Shown in pieces: positions 27,943-36,784 of a DNA stretch of 64,000 bases (positions are counted from its first letter, which is position 1; the number at the start of each line of letters is the position of its first letter). Position numbers and translations under genes: made by a program. The notes under the pieces are model-generated. The model was not told the DNA's origin. It worked only from the letters and a program-made list of their open reading frames with translations, and ran no database searches. The stretch is taken from contig JACKLX010000008.1 of the NCBI GenBank assembly GCA_024235695.1, forward strand, positions 1 through 64,000, in the 5' to 3' direction. This DNA comes from Accumulibacter sp. GTDB taxonomy: Bacteria; Pseudomonadota; Gammaproteobacteria; Burkholderiales; Rhodocyclaceae.

Positions 27943-29883
27943 ATGTGCGGGATTACCGGAATTTTCGACAGCCGTGGACGGCGCGAGATAGATCGCGCCG
28001 TACTCACGCGGATGAACGAATCGCAACACCATCGCGGCCCCGATGAAGGCGGTCTGCACATCGAAGCGGGTGTCGGGCTCGGCCATCGACGGCTCTCGAT
28101 CATCGACCTGTCAACCGGCCAGCAGCCGCTGTACAACGAGGATCAGAGCGTTTGCGTGGTGTTCAACGGCGAGATCTACAACTATCAGGAACTGATCCCC
28201 GAATTGCAGGCGCTTGGCCATACCTTCCATACCCGCAGCGATACCGAGGTGATCGTTCACGCCTGGGAGGCCTGGGGTGAGGATTGTGTTCGACGTTTTC
28301 GCGGCATGTTCGCCTTTGCCCTCTGGGATCGCAATCGCGAGACGCTCTTTCTGGCGCGCGACCGGCTGGCCGTCAAGCCGCTGTACTACGCCTTGCTGCC
28401 CGACGGCACCCTGCTGTTCGGATCCGAGCTCAAGTCGTTGTTGGCGCACGGCGGATTGGCGCGCGACATCGACCCGCTGGCGGTCGAGGAATATTTCGCC
28501 CTCGGTTACGTCGCCGAGCCGAGAACGATCTTTCGTCAAGCCAGGAAACTGCCACCGGCGCACACGCTGTGCTTGCGTCGCGGGCAGCCGGTAGCCGGGC
28601 CGAAGGCCTACTGGGACGTCCGTTTCAGCCTCGATCAGCCGCTTGCCGTCGAGGACGCCTGCGTGCAGCTCAACGACAAGCTGCGCGAGTCGATCCGGCT
28701 GCGGATGATCGCCGACGTGCCGCTTGGCGCCTTCCTCTCGGGCGGCGTCGATTCCAGCGCCGTCGTGGCGCTGATGGCCGGTCTCTCGAGCGAGCCGGTC
28801 AATACCTGCTCGATCGCCTTCGATGACCCGGCCTTCAACGAGTCGGCCTTCGCCCAGAAGGTCGCCGACCGTTACCGCACCAACCATCACTGCGACCTCG
28901 TCGCCAGTGACGATTTCGACCTGATTGACGAGTTGGCCAGGCTCTACGACGAACCCTATGCCGACAGTTCGGCGATCCCCACCTACCGGGTCTGCCAGCT
29001 GGCGCGCCGACACGTCACCGTCGCCCTGTCGGGCGATGGTGGCGATGAGACCTTCGGCGGTTACCGGCGCTATCGCATGCACCTGATGGAAGAGCGCTTG
29101 CGCGCGGCGCTGCCGCACAGCGTACGCCGGCGGCTGTTCGGTGTGCTCGGCCGGGTGTACCCGAAAGCCGACTGGGCGCCGCGCGTCTTCCGCGCCAAGA
29201 CGACGTTCGAAGGGATGGCCAGAACCTCGGTCGAAGCCTACTTCCACTCGGTGTCGATTCTGCGCGGGCCGATGCGGGCGCAGCTGTTCAGCGACCGCTT
29301 CCGGCGCGAAGTGGCCGGCTACACCGCCGAGGAGGTCTTTCGTCAGCACGCCGCACGCGTCGACACCGATGATCCGCTGGCGTTGATCCAGTACCTCGAC
29401 CTCAAGACCTATCTGGTGGGCGACATCAATACCAAGGTCGACCGCGCCAGCATGGCGCATTCGCTGGAGGTGCGCGAGCCGCTGATGGATCACGAACTGG
29501 TCGAATGGATGGCGAGCCTGCCGTCATCGCTCAAGGTGCGTGGCCAGGAAGGGAAATACCTGCTGAAAAAGGCGCTTGCCCCCAGCCTGCCAGAAGACAT
29601 CCTCTATCGCCCGAAAATGGGTTTCGCGGTGCCGCTGGCACGCTGGTTCCGTGGCCCGCTCAGGGAACGCGTCCGGCAAGCGGTGCTCGGCTCGCGCCTG
29701 GCGGCAACCGGCTGGTTCAACCAGGAATACCTCCGCCACCTGGTCGACGCGCATCAGTCGGGCGCCAGCGACTACAGCTCGCCGCTGTGGACAGTGTTGA
29801 TGTTCGAGGCCTTCCTGCGCAACGTCCTCGATGCGCCGACCGATCAGGCGGTAATCGTCGGCGGCGCCGAGAGCGCGCGATGA
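27943..29883 (+). CDS. XrtA-system glutamine amidotransferase 1 (AsnB-like)
   Basis: Class II glutamine amidotransferase/asparagine synthetase homologue of 646 residues. The glutaminase domain starts MCGITGIF with the nucleophile Cys2; it also shows RGPDEGG and FNGEIYNYQEL. The synthetase domain has the PP-loop SGGVDSS (266-272) and SGDGGDETFGGYRRY. It belongs to the amidotransferase group regularly found with exosortase A (TIGR03108-like) and is more likely to amidate a sugar carboxylate than aspartate. It begins 39 nt after the glycosyltransferase and overlaps the next start (ATGA). Confidence 0.9.
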   Translation: MCGITGIFDSRGRREIDRAVLTRMNESQHHRGPDEGGLHIEAGVGLGHRRLSIIDLSTGQQPLYNEDQSVCVVFNGEIYNYQELIPELQALGHTFHTRSDTEVIVHAWEAWGEDCVRRFRGMFAFALWDRNRETLFLARDRLAVKPLYYALLPDGTLLFGSELKSLLAHGGLARDIDPLAVEEYFALGYVAEPRTIFRQARKLPPAHTLCLRRGQPVAGPKAYWDVRFSLDQPLAVEDACVQLNDKLRESIRLRMIADVPLGAFLSGGVDSSAVVALMAGLSSEPVNTCSIAFDDPAFNESAFAQKVADRYRTNHHCDLVASDDFDLIDELARLYDEPYADSSAIPTYRVCQLARRHVTVALSGDGGDETFGGYRRYRMHLMEERLRAALPHSVRRRLFGVLGRVYPKADWAPRVFRAKTTFEGMARTSVEAYFHSVSILRGPMRAQLFSDRFRREVAGYTAEEVFRQHAARVDTDDPLALIQYLDLKTYLVGDINTKVDRASMAHSLEVREPLMDHELVEWMASLPSSLKVRGQEGKYLLKKALAPSLPEDILYRPKMGFAVPLARWFRGPLRERVRQAVLGSRLAATGWFNQEYLRHLVDAHQSGASDYSSPLWTVLMFEAFLRNVLDAPTDQAVIVGGAESAR

Positions 29884-31103
29884 GCCTGCGCGTCCTGCAC
29901 GTTTTCGACCATTCGCTGCCGCTCCACAGCGGTTACAGCTTTCGCTCGCTGGCCATTCTGCGCGAGCAGCGGGCGCTAGGTTGGCAGACGGTGCAGCTGA
30001 CGACGCCCAAACAGGGCGCCGGCAGCGCACTTCAGGAAGAGGTCGATGGCTGGCTCTTCCATCGCACCCCGAACGCCCAGGGCAGCGGCCTGCTGACCCA
30101 GATGCGCCTGACCGCCAGGCGCTTGTCGGAACTCGCCGCGGCGACCGGGCCGGACCTGATTCACGCCCACTCGCCGGTGCTCAACGCCCTGCCGAGCCTG
30201 TGGGTTGGACGGCGTCGGCGTTTGCCGGTGGTCTATGAGATGCGGGCATCGTGGGAGGACGCGGCCGTCGATCACGGGACAACCGTCGAAGGTAGCCCGC
30301 GTTACCGGGTCTCGCGTGCCCTCGAGAGCCTGGCGCTCGGCCGCGCCGACCAGGTGACGACGATCTGTGAAGGGCTGCGCGGTGACATCGCCAGCCGCGG
30401 CATCGCGCCGGAGCGGATCACGGTGATCCCCAACGCGGTCGACGTCAGCCTGTTTCGCTTCGGTGTCGAGCCCGATGCCGCGTTACGTCGCTCGCTGGGA
30501 CTCGACGGCGCGATCGTGCTCGGTTTTGCCGGTTCATTCTACGGCTACGAAGGCCTCGACCTGCTGATCGAGGCGGCCCGCCAGATGCTGCCGCGGCAGC
30601 CGAAACTGCGCGTGCTGCTGGTCGGTGGCGGGCCGCAGGAGGCCAAACTGAAGGCGCAGGCGGCCGCCGCCGGGCTGCAGGATCATGTCGTCTTCACCGG
30701 CCGGGTGGCGCACGCCGAGGTGCAGCGCTACTACGAACTGATCGACGTGCTGGCGTATCCGCGGCTGGCGATCCGCCTGACCGAACTGGTGACGCCGCTG
30801 AAGCCGCTGGAGGCGATGGCGCAGGGCCGGATGTTTGTCGCCTCGGACGTCGGTGGTCACCGCGAACTGGTGCGCCACGGCGAGACCGGTTTCCTTTTTC
30901 CCGCCGGCGATCCGGCCGCCCTGGCGGCGGCGCTCGAGGAGGTCCTGGCCAGACGTTCGCTGTGGCCACAGATCGCCGCGCAGGCGCGCCGCTTCGTCGA
31001 GGTGGAGCGGACCTGGGCGAGCAGCGTGGCACGCTACCGGGAGGTCTATCGTCGGGCGCTGGCCGGCAACGGCCACCGTTCATCCCACCGTTCAGCCATT
31101 TGA
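29880..31103 (+). CDS. Glycosyltransferase, exosortase A-associated (Daro_2409-type)
   Basis: GT4-type transferase of 407 residues. MSLRVLHVFDHSLPLHSGY starts a Rossmann half typical of the exosortase A group (TIGR04063-like). VYEMRASWEDAAVDHG in the middle is a conserved block of that group. The second half has GSFYGYEGLDLLIEA, GRVAHAEVQRYY and KPLEAMAQGRMFVASDVGG. It sits between the two amidotransferases, as in other exosortase A clusters. Confidence 0.87.
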   Translation: MSLRVLHVFDHSLPLHSGYSFRSLAILREQRALGWQTVQLTTPKQGAGSALQEEVDGWLFHRTPNAQGSGLLTQMRLTARRLSELAAATGPDLIHAHSPVLNALPSLWVGRRRRLPVVYEMRASWEDAAVDHGTTVEGSPRYRVSRALESLALGRADQVTTICEGLRGDIASRGIAPERITVIPNAVDVSLFRFGVEPDAALRRSLGLDGAIVLGFAGSFYGYEGLDLLIEAARQMLPRQPKLRVLLVGGGPQEAKLKAQAAAAGLQDHVVFTGRVAHAEVQRYYELIDVLAYPRLAIRLTELVTPLKPLEAMAQGRMFVASDVGGHRELVRHGETGFLFPAGDPAALAAALEEVLARRSLWPQIAAQARRFVEVERTWASSVARYREVYRRALAGNGHRSSHRSAI

Positions 31104-31118
31104 CCCCGAGGCGCCATT

Positions 31119-33041
31119 GTGTGTGGTATTCACGGTATCTATCGTTTTGACGGCGTCAGCGTCGAGCCGCGGATCCTTTCCGCGATGGGCGATCGCACGC
31201 GCCACCGCGGTCCCGACGACCAGGGCGAACACCTCGATGGCCCCTGCGGCATCGCCATGCGCCGGCTGTCGATCATCGATCTTGCCGGCGGTCATCAGCC
31301 CTTGTCGAACGCCGACCAAAGCTTGTGGCTGGTTTGCAACGGCGAGATCTACAACTTTCGCGAACTGCGCAGCGAGCTGCAGGGTAGGGGATACCGCTTC
31401 AAGACCGGTTCCGACTGCGAGGTGCTGCTGCACCTCTACGATGCCGAGGGCGACGACTTCGTCACGCGGCTCAACGGCATGTTCGACTTCGCGCTGTGGG
31501 ACGCCCGCCGGCGCCGACTACTGATCGGCCGCGACCGGCTCGGCGTGAAGCCCTTGTACGTGCTGCAGGACTGGCAGCGGCTGGCGTTCGCCAGCGAGGC
31601 CAAGGCGCTGCTGGCCTTGCCCGGGGTCAGCGCCGAACTCGATCATCAGGCGGTTGCCGATTATCTGCATCTCGGTTACGTCGCGGCGCCCGGCTGCATC
31701 TTCAAGGGCATACGCAAGCTGCCGCCGGCGACCCTGCTGGCGGTCGAGGACGGGCAGGTGCGTGAGTGGCGCTACTGGCGTCTGCCCGAGCACATCACGC
31801 GCGACTTGTCCGAGCACGAGTGGGCCGAACGCGTGCGCGCCCAGCTCGAGGAGTCGGTGCGCATGCAGATGGTCAGCGACGTGCCGATCGGTGCCTTCCT
31901 CTCGGGCGGCGTCGATTCGAGCGCTGTCGTCGGCCTGATGGCGCGTCACTCGCAACAGCCGATCAATACCTACGCGATCGGTTTCACCGGCGGCGAAGCC
32001 GAAGCCCTGTACAACGAGTTGCCGTACGCGCGCAAGGTTGCCGAGCTGTTTTCCACCCGCCATCGCGAGATCCAGGTTCGCCCCGACGTCGTCGCGTTGT
32101 TGCCGAAGCTCCTCTGGCACATGGACGAGCCCCTGTCCGACACCGCCTTCATCACCACCTTCCTGGTTTCCGAATTCGCTCGCCAGGACGTCAAGGTGAT
32201 TCTCTCGGGGGTCGGCGGCGACGAGCTCTTTGGTGGCTACCGGCGCTACCTCGGTGGCCACTACGCCAGACGCTATCGTCGCTGGCCGCGGTGGTTGCGA
32301 CGTTCGGCCAGCTTCGCCGCCCGCCATCTGCCCGCCGACCGGCATTCCGGCATCCTCAACAGCCTGCGGCTGGCCAAGGGCTTCCTGGCCAGCGCCGAGA
32401 TGAGCGCCGACGAGCGCTACCGAAGTTATCTGCAGGTGCTCGATCGCCGGAGCGTCGCGGCCTTGCTGCTCGAGCCGCTGGCGAGTGCCTCCGACCCGCT
32501 GTCGCGCGCTTTCGCCGCTGCCGGCAACGAGGACGAACTCAACCGGATGTTCGCCGTGGACGCCGAAACGCAATTGCCCGACGACTTGCTGCTGCTCACC
32601 GACAAGATGAGCATGGCGGTCTCGCTCGAATGCCGCGTGCCGCTGCTCGACCATCAACTGGTCGAGTTGGCGGCGGCCATGCCGGCGACGATCAAGGTCC
32701 GCGACGGCCGCCTCAAGCACCTGATGAAGAGGTCGCTGGGCGACCTGCTGCCGGACGACATCCTCAACCGCAAGAAGCGCGGTTTCGGAACGCCGATGGG
32801 TGCCTGGCTCAAGCGCGAGCTGGCGCCGCTGCTGAAGCGACTGCTGGCGGCCGAGGTGGTGCAGTCGCGCGGCCTCTTCCAGCACGCGGTGGTCGACCGG
32901 CTGATGGCCGATCACCAGGCCAACCGGATCGATGGCACCGACATCCTGCTGGCGATGATGAACCTCGAAATCTGGAGCCGCATCTTTCTCGACCGTCGTG
33001 ATCCGGCCGACGTCGCCGACGAACTCAAGAGCTACGTCTGA
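31119..33041 (+). CDS. XrtA-system glutamine amidotransferase 2 (AsnB-like)
   Basis: Second class II amidotransferase in the operon (640 residues), starting with GTG at 31119. That start is fixed by function: it places Cys immediately after Met (MCGIHGIYRF), which is required for the N-terminal nucleophile. PP-loop SGGVDSS (262-268), RHRGPDDQGE, CNGEIYNFREL and GVGGDELFGGYRRY are present. It is clearly diverged from the first amidotransferase, so the two probably differ in acceptor. It is one base-pair overlapped by the following gene (TGATG). Confidence 0.9.
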   Translation: MCGIHGIYRFDGVSVEPRILSAMGDRTRHRGPDDQGEHLDGPCGIAMRRLSIIDLAGGHQPLSNADQSLWLVCNGEIYNFRELRSELQGRGYRFKTGSDCEVLLHLYDAEGDDFVTRLNGMFDFALWDARRRRLLIGRDRLGVKPLYVLQDWQRLAFASEAKALLALPGVSAELDHQAVADYLHLGYVAAPGCIFKGIRKLPPATLLAVEDGQVREWRYWRLPEHITRDLSEHEWAERVRAQLEESVRMQMVSDVPIGAFLSGGVDSSAVVGLMARHSQQPINTYAIGFTGGEAEALYNELPYARKVAELFSTRHREIQVRPDVVALLPKLLWHMDEPLSDTAFITTFLVSEFARQDVKVILSGVGGDELFGGYRRYLGGHYARRYRRWPRWLRRSASFAARHLPADRHSGILNSLRLAKGFLASAEMSADERYRSYLQVLDRRSVAALLLEPLASASDPLSRAFAAAGNEDELNRMFAVDAETQLPDDLLLLTDKMSMAVSLECRVPLLDHQLVELAAAMPATIKVRDGRLKHLMKRSLGDLLPDDILNRKKRGFGTPMGAWLKRELAPLLKRLLAAEVVQSRGLFQHAVVDRLMADHQANRIDGTDILLAMMNLEIWSRIFLDRRDPADVADELKSYV

Positions 33042-34255
33042 TGAAGGTCCTTTACGTCTGCCACCGTTTTCCTTTTCCACCCAAACGCGGTGGCAAGATC
33101 CGGCCTTTCAACATGATCCGCCACCTCTCGGCGAGCGGCCACCAGGTGACCGTCTGCTCGCTCGCCCGTTCGCCCGAAGAAGCCGAGGAGGGGCAGGGGA
33201 TAGCGCCGCATTGCGCGCGTTTCGAGGTGGCGCAGGTCGCCGATCCGCTGCAGACCCTGCGGATGGTCGCCCGTCTGCCGCTGCGCACGCCTTCGTCGAT
33301 GGGCTTCTTCTATTCGCCGTCGCTGCGCCAACGGGTGCGGCGCTTGTTGAACGCCGAGAAATGGGACCTGATCTTCGTCCATTGCTCTTCGGTTGCGCAG
33401 TACGTCGAGGATGTCCGCGACGTGCCGAAGATCCTCGACTTCGGTGACATGGATTCGCAGAAGTGGCTCGAGTATGCCAATTACAAGCCTTTCCCGCTGT
33501 CGCTGGGTTACCGCCTGGAAGGCAACAAGATGCTCGCCGCCGAAAAGCGGCTGGCCAGACTCTTCGATCTGTGCACCGCGACGACGCGTGCGGAATGGCA
33601 GACGCTCGAAGGCTATGGCACCGGCGTTGCCAGCGACTGGTTTCCCAACGGCGTCGACGGCGATTTCTTCTGTCCGGTCGACGAGCCCTACGATCCGCAG
33701 ACGCTGAGTTTCATCGGACGAATGGATTACTACCCGAACCAGGAGTGCATGAAGCGTTTCTGCGCGCAGATCTGGCCGGCATTGAAAGCCCGCCGGCCGC
33801 TGCTCAAGTTGCTGATCGTCGGCGCCGATCCTTCGCCGGAGATGCGCCAGCTCGCGCAGCTGCCAGGTGTGACGGTCACCGGCTCGGTGGCCGACGTGCG
33901 TCCGTTCATCCGTCAGTCGGCGTTGATGGTGGCGCCGCTGAATATCGCCCGCGGCACGCAGAACAAGATCCTCGAAGCGATGGCTATGGGCGTGCCGGTG
34001 GTCACCAGCCGCGTCGCGGCGGGTGGCGTCGATGCCGAATCCGTGAAGCACTTCCTTGTTGCCGATACACCAGAGGAATATTCTGCAGCGATCCTGCGGA
34101 TCCTGGACGATCCGGGGGAGCGGCAGCGACTGGCGCTTGCCGGGCGGCAGCGAATGCTCAGCAACCACGCCTGGCCGCACTCGATGGCGCGGCTGGACCG
34201 AATCATCGATCGCTGCATCACCAACTTCAGGGAAGGCAAAGGAACAATCGCATGA
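33041..34255 (+). CDS. Glycosyltransferase, PEP-CTERM/EpsH1-associated (stp1 type)
   Basis: GT4-like transferase of 404 residues. Its start MKVLYVCHRFPFPPKRGGK and the internal DFGDMDSQKWLEYA match the stp1 group (TIGR03087-like) of exosortase loci. The C-terminal half contains SFIGRMDYYPN, LLIVGADPSPEMRQL, GSVADVRPFI and ILEAMAMGVPVV. Start codon shares a base with the preceding stop, and the stop overlaps the start of the sugar dehydrogenase. Confidence 0.88.
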   Translation: MKVLYVCHRFPFPPKRGGKIRPFNMIRHLSASGHQVTVCSLARSPEEAEEGQGIAPHCARFEVAQVADPLQTLRMVARLPLRTPSSMGFFYSPSLRQRVRRLLNAEKWDLIFVHCSSVAQYVEDVRDVPKILDFGDMDSQKWLEYANYKPFPLSLGYRLEGNKMLAAEKRLARLFDLCTATTRAEWQTLEGYGTGVASDWFPNGVDGDFFCPVDEPYDPQTLSFIGRMDYYPNQECMKRFCAQIWPALKARRPLLKLLIVGADPSPEMRQLAQLPGVTVTGSVADVRPFIRQSALMVAPLNIARGTQNKILEAMAMGVPVVTSRVAAGGVDAESVKHFLVADTPEEYSAAILRILDDPGERQRLALAGRQRMLSNHAWPHSMARLDRIIDRCITNFREGKGTIA

Positions 34256-35568
34256 AGATCAGTATTTTCGGTTTGGGCTATGTTGGCGCGGTGTCACTGG
34301 CGTGTCTGACGCGCGATGGCCACGAGGTGATCGGCGTCGATATCGATGCCACCAAGCTGGAACTGATCATGGCCGGCAAGACGCCGGTGGTCGAGGAGGG
34401 AATGGTCGAACTGATGGCCGCGGCGGCCGCCAGCGGGCGGGTGTCGGTGACTACCGACGCCCAGCGGGCGGTACTCGACAGCGAGATTTCGCTGGTTTGC
34501 GTGGGCACTCCATCGGCCGCCAACGGTAGCCAGGATCAGGGCGCGATCCTGCGGCTGGCGGAACAAATGGGGCGCGCGATTGCCGGCAAGAGCGCGCCGC
34601 ACATCGTCGTCCTGCGCTCGACGCTGGTTCCGGGAACGGTCGAAGACGTGCTGCGCCCGATCATCGAAGAGCAATCGGGCAAGAAGGACGGCGAAGGCTT
34701 CTTCCTGTGTTTCCAGCCGGAGTTCCTGCGCGAAGGTTCGTCGATTCGCGATTACGACAAGCCGCCGTTCACCGTCGTCGGCGCCAACCATGCCTATCCG
34801 GTCGAACGCCTGCGGCAACTGTTCGGCAACCTGCCATGCCGCTTCATCGAAACCTCGGTGCGTTCCGCGGAAATGATGAAATACTGCTGCAACAATTTTC
34901 ATGCCCTCAAGATCACCTTCGCCAACGAAACCGCCCGCCTTTGCGAGGCGCTTGGCGTCGAGCCTTTCGAGGTCATGGATCTGATCTGCCAGGACAGCCA
35001 GCTCAATATCTCGCCGGCCTATCTCAAGCCGGGTTTCGCCTTCGGCGGTTCCTGCCTGCCGAAGGATCTGCGCGCAACCACCTATCTGGCGAAGATGCAC
35101 GACGTCGAGATTCCGATGCTCGCCGGCATCATGCCGTCGAACCGCAATCACCTCGATCTGGCGCTGCGCAAGCTGCTGGCGATCGGCAAGCGCAAGATCG
35201 GTTTCGTCGGCCTGTCGTTCAAGACCGGCACCGACGACCTGCGCGAGAGTCCGCTGGTGACTCTCGCCGAGCAGCTGATCGGCAAGGGAATGCAACTTGC
35301 GATCTACGACCCGGAAGTCCACCTGGCTCGCCTGCTGGGTGCCAATCGCAGCTTCATCGAGCGTCACTTGCCGCATATCGGCCAGATGATGCGAGCCGAG
35401 CTTGAAGAGGTGATCGCCGAATCCGAGGTGTTGGTGATCGGACTGTCCGGGCCGACGATCGCCGACACGCTGGCCAGCTCGTGCCGCCCCGAGCAGGTGC
35501 TGCTCGACCTGGTCAAACTGCCCAACCGCGCGGCGATCGCCGCCCAGGTCGATGGACTGTGCTGGTAG
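34252..35568 (+). CDS. algD: GDP-mannose 6-dehydrogenase (AlgD-like)
   Basis: NAD-dependent four-electron dehydrogenase that would turn GDP-mannose into GDP-mannuronate. It resembles alginate AlgD closely over its whole 438 residues: Rossmann start MKISIFGLGYVGAV, GTPSAANGSQD, RSTLVPGTV, PEFLREGS, GGSCLPKD with catalytic Cys268 (same position as in Pseudomonas AlgD), LSFKTGTDDLRESPLV and the last residues DGLCW. No alginate polymerase, epimerase or porin genes are nearby, so the uronic acid probably enters the exopolysaccharide. UDP-sugar dehydrogenases are homologous, but the match to the GDP-mannose type is better. ATG overlaps the preceding stop. Confidence 0.85.
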   Translation: MKISIFGLGYVGAVSLACLTRDGHEVIGVDIDATKLELIMAGKTPVVEEGMVELMAAAAASGRVSVTTDAQRAVLDSEISLVCVGTPSAANGSQDQGAILRLAEQMGRAIAGKSAPHIVVLRSTLVPGTVEDVLRPIIEEQSGKKDGEGFFLCFQPEFLREGSSIRDYDKPPFTVVGANHAYPVERLRQLFGNLPCRFIETSVRSAEMMKYCCNNFHALKITFANETARLCEALGVEPFEVMDLICQDSQLNISPAYLKPGFAFGGSCLPKDLRATTYLAKMHDVEIPMLAGIMPSNRNHLDLALRKLLAIGKRKIGFVGLSFKTGTDDLRESPLVTLAEQLIGKGMQLAIYDPEVHLARLLGANRSFIERHLPHIGQMMRAELEEVIAESEVLVIGLSGPTIADTLASSCRPEQVLLDLVKLPNRAAIAAQVDGLCW

Positions 35569-35653
35569 TTGTCTCTTGCCCGCCGGTTGCCAGTCGGCTT
35601 GCGAGGCGCTGGCCGAGCTTACGGCAAACCCCGTTGCTGCGGCTCGGCAGCGC

Positions 35654-36784
35654 ATGAAGATGCCCGGCGAGACGACGCAGGCGGCTGCCGTTGGCGACTC
35701 CTGGCCGGCGATCTGCATCGTCGGCCCCTTGCCGCCGCCATCCGGCGGCATGGCCAATCAATGCGAACAGCTCGTCCGGCTGCTGCGCGACGATGGCCTC
35801 GATGTCGAGCTGGTGTGTACCAACGCGCCGTATCGACCGGCATGGGTCGGCAAGCTGCCGGTATTGCGCGCCGCCTTTCGCCTGTTGCCCTATCTGCTGC
35901 GGCTCTGGCAGGCTGCCGGACGGGCGGGCGTGATGCACGTGCTGGCCAACTCCGGCTGGGCCTGGCACCTGTTTGCGGCACCGGCGCTGTCGATTGCGCG
36001 CCTGCGCAAGACGCCGCTGATCGTCAATTACCGGGGCGGCAATGCCGAGCCCTTCTTTGCCCGTGCCCCGCGGCATGTGCTGCGCATGCTTGCCGCGGCC
36101 TCGTTGCGGGTCACTCCCTCGACTTTCCTGCAACGGGTCTTTTCGGCGCACGGGCTGACCGCCGTGGTGATTCCGAATATCATCGATCTCTCGCGTTTCG
36201 CAGCGGTGCCGCGCCGCTCCTTCGGTGACGCGCCGCAGTTGCTGGTGACCCGCAATCTCGAGCCGATCTACGACATTCCGACGGCGATTCGAGCCTTCGC
36301 CGGCATCGTGCCGGTCTTTCCGGCTGCCCGTCTGACGGTTGCCGGCAGTGGTCCGGAACTGCTGCGCCTGCAGGCCCTGGTTGCCGAACTCGGCTTGCAG
36401 GAGCAGGTCGCCTTCTCCGGTCGCATCGACAACGCGGCGATCCCGGCGCTGTATGCCGCCGCCGACTGCCTGGTGAACGCGAGTACCGTGGACAACATGC
36501 CGATCTCGATCCTCGAGGCCTTCGCCAGCGGTGTGCCGGTGGTCAGTACCGCCGCCGGTGGAATTCCCGACCTGGTCGAGCAGGGCGTCTCCGGGCTGCT
36601 GGTGCCGGTCGGTGACCACCAGGCGATGACTCGCGAGCTGCTGCGCGTTCTCCAGGATGCGCAACTGGCCGCCGGACTGCGCGCCGCAGGTCTGCGTCAG
36701 GCGCAGCGATACGCCTGGCCGCAGGTAAGGAAGCAGTGGCTCGACGCCTATCGTCGGGTCGCTGCCGCGAGGAGGACGGCTTGA
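35654..36784 (+). CDS. Glycosyltransferase family 4
   Basis: GT-B transferase of about 376 residues. CIVGPLPPPSGGMANQCEQL forms the N-terminal substrate loop. The C-terminal donor domain has VTRNLEPIYDIPTAIRAF, TVAGSGPELL, NASTVDNMPISILEAFASG and the final helices. The start is uncertain: ATG 35654 or 35660 gives a normal N-terminus, while an earlier ATG at 35552 adds a Cys-rich stretch overlapping algD. It is followed without a gap by the adenylate-forming enzyme. Confidence 0.85.
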   Translation: MKMPGETTQAAAVGDSWPAICIVGPLPPPSGGMANQCEQLVRLLRDDGLDVELVCTNAPYRPAWVGKLPVLRAAFRLLPYLLRLWQAAGRAGVMHVLANSGWAWHLFAAPALSIARLRKTPLIVNYRGGNAEPFFARAPRHVLRMLAAASLRVTPSTFLQRVFSAHGLTAVVIPNIIDLSRFAAVPRRSFGDAPQLLVTRNLEPIYDIPTAIRAFAGIVPVFPAARLTVAGSGPELLRLQALVAELGLQEQVAFSGRIDNAAIPALYAAADCLVNASTVDNMPISILEAFASGVPVVSTAAGGIPDLVEQGVSGLLVPVGDHQAMTRELLRVLQDAQLAAGLRAAGLRQAQRYAWPQVRKQWLDAYRRVAAARRTA

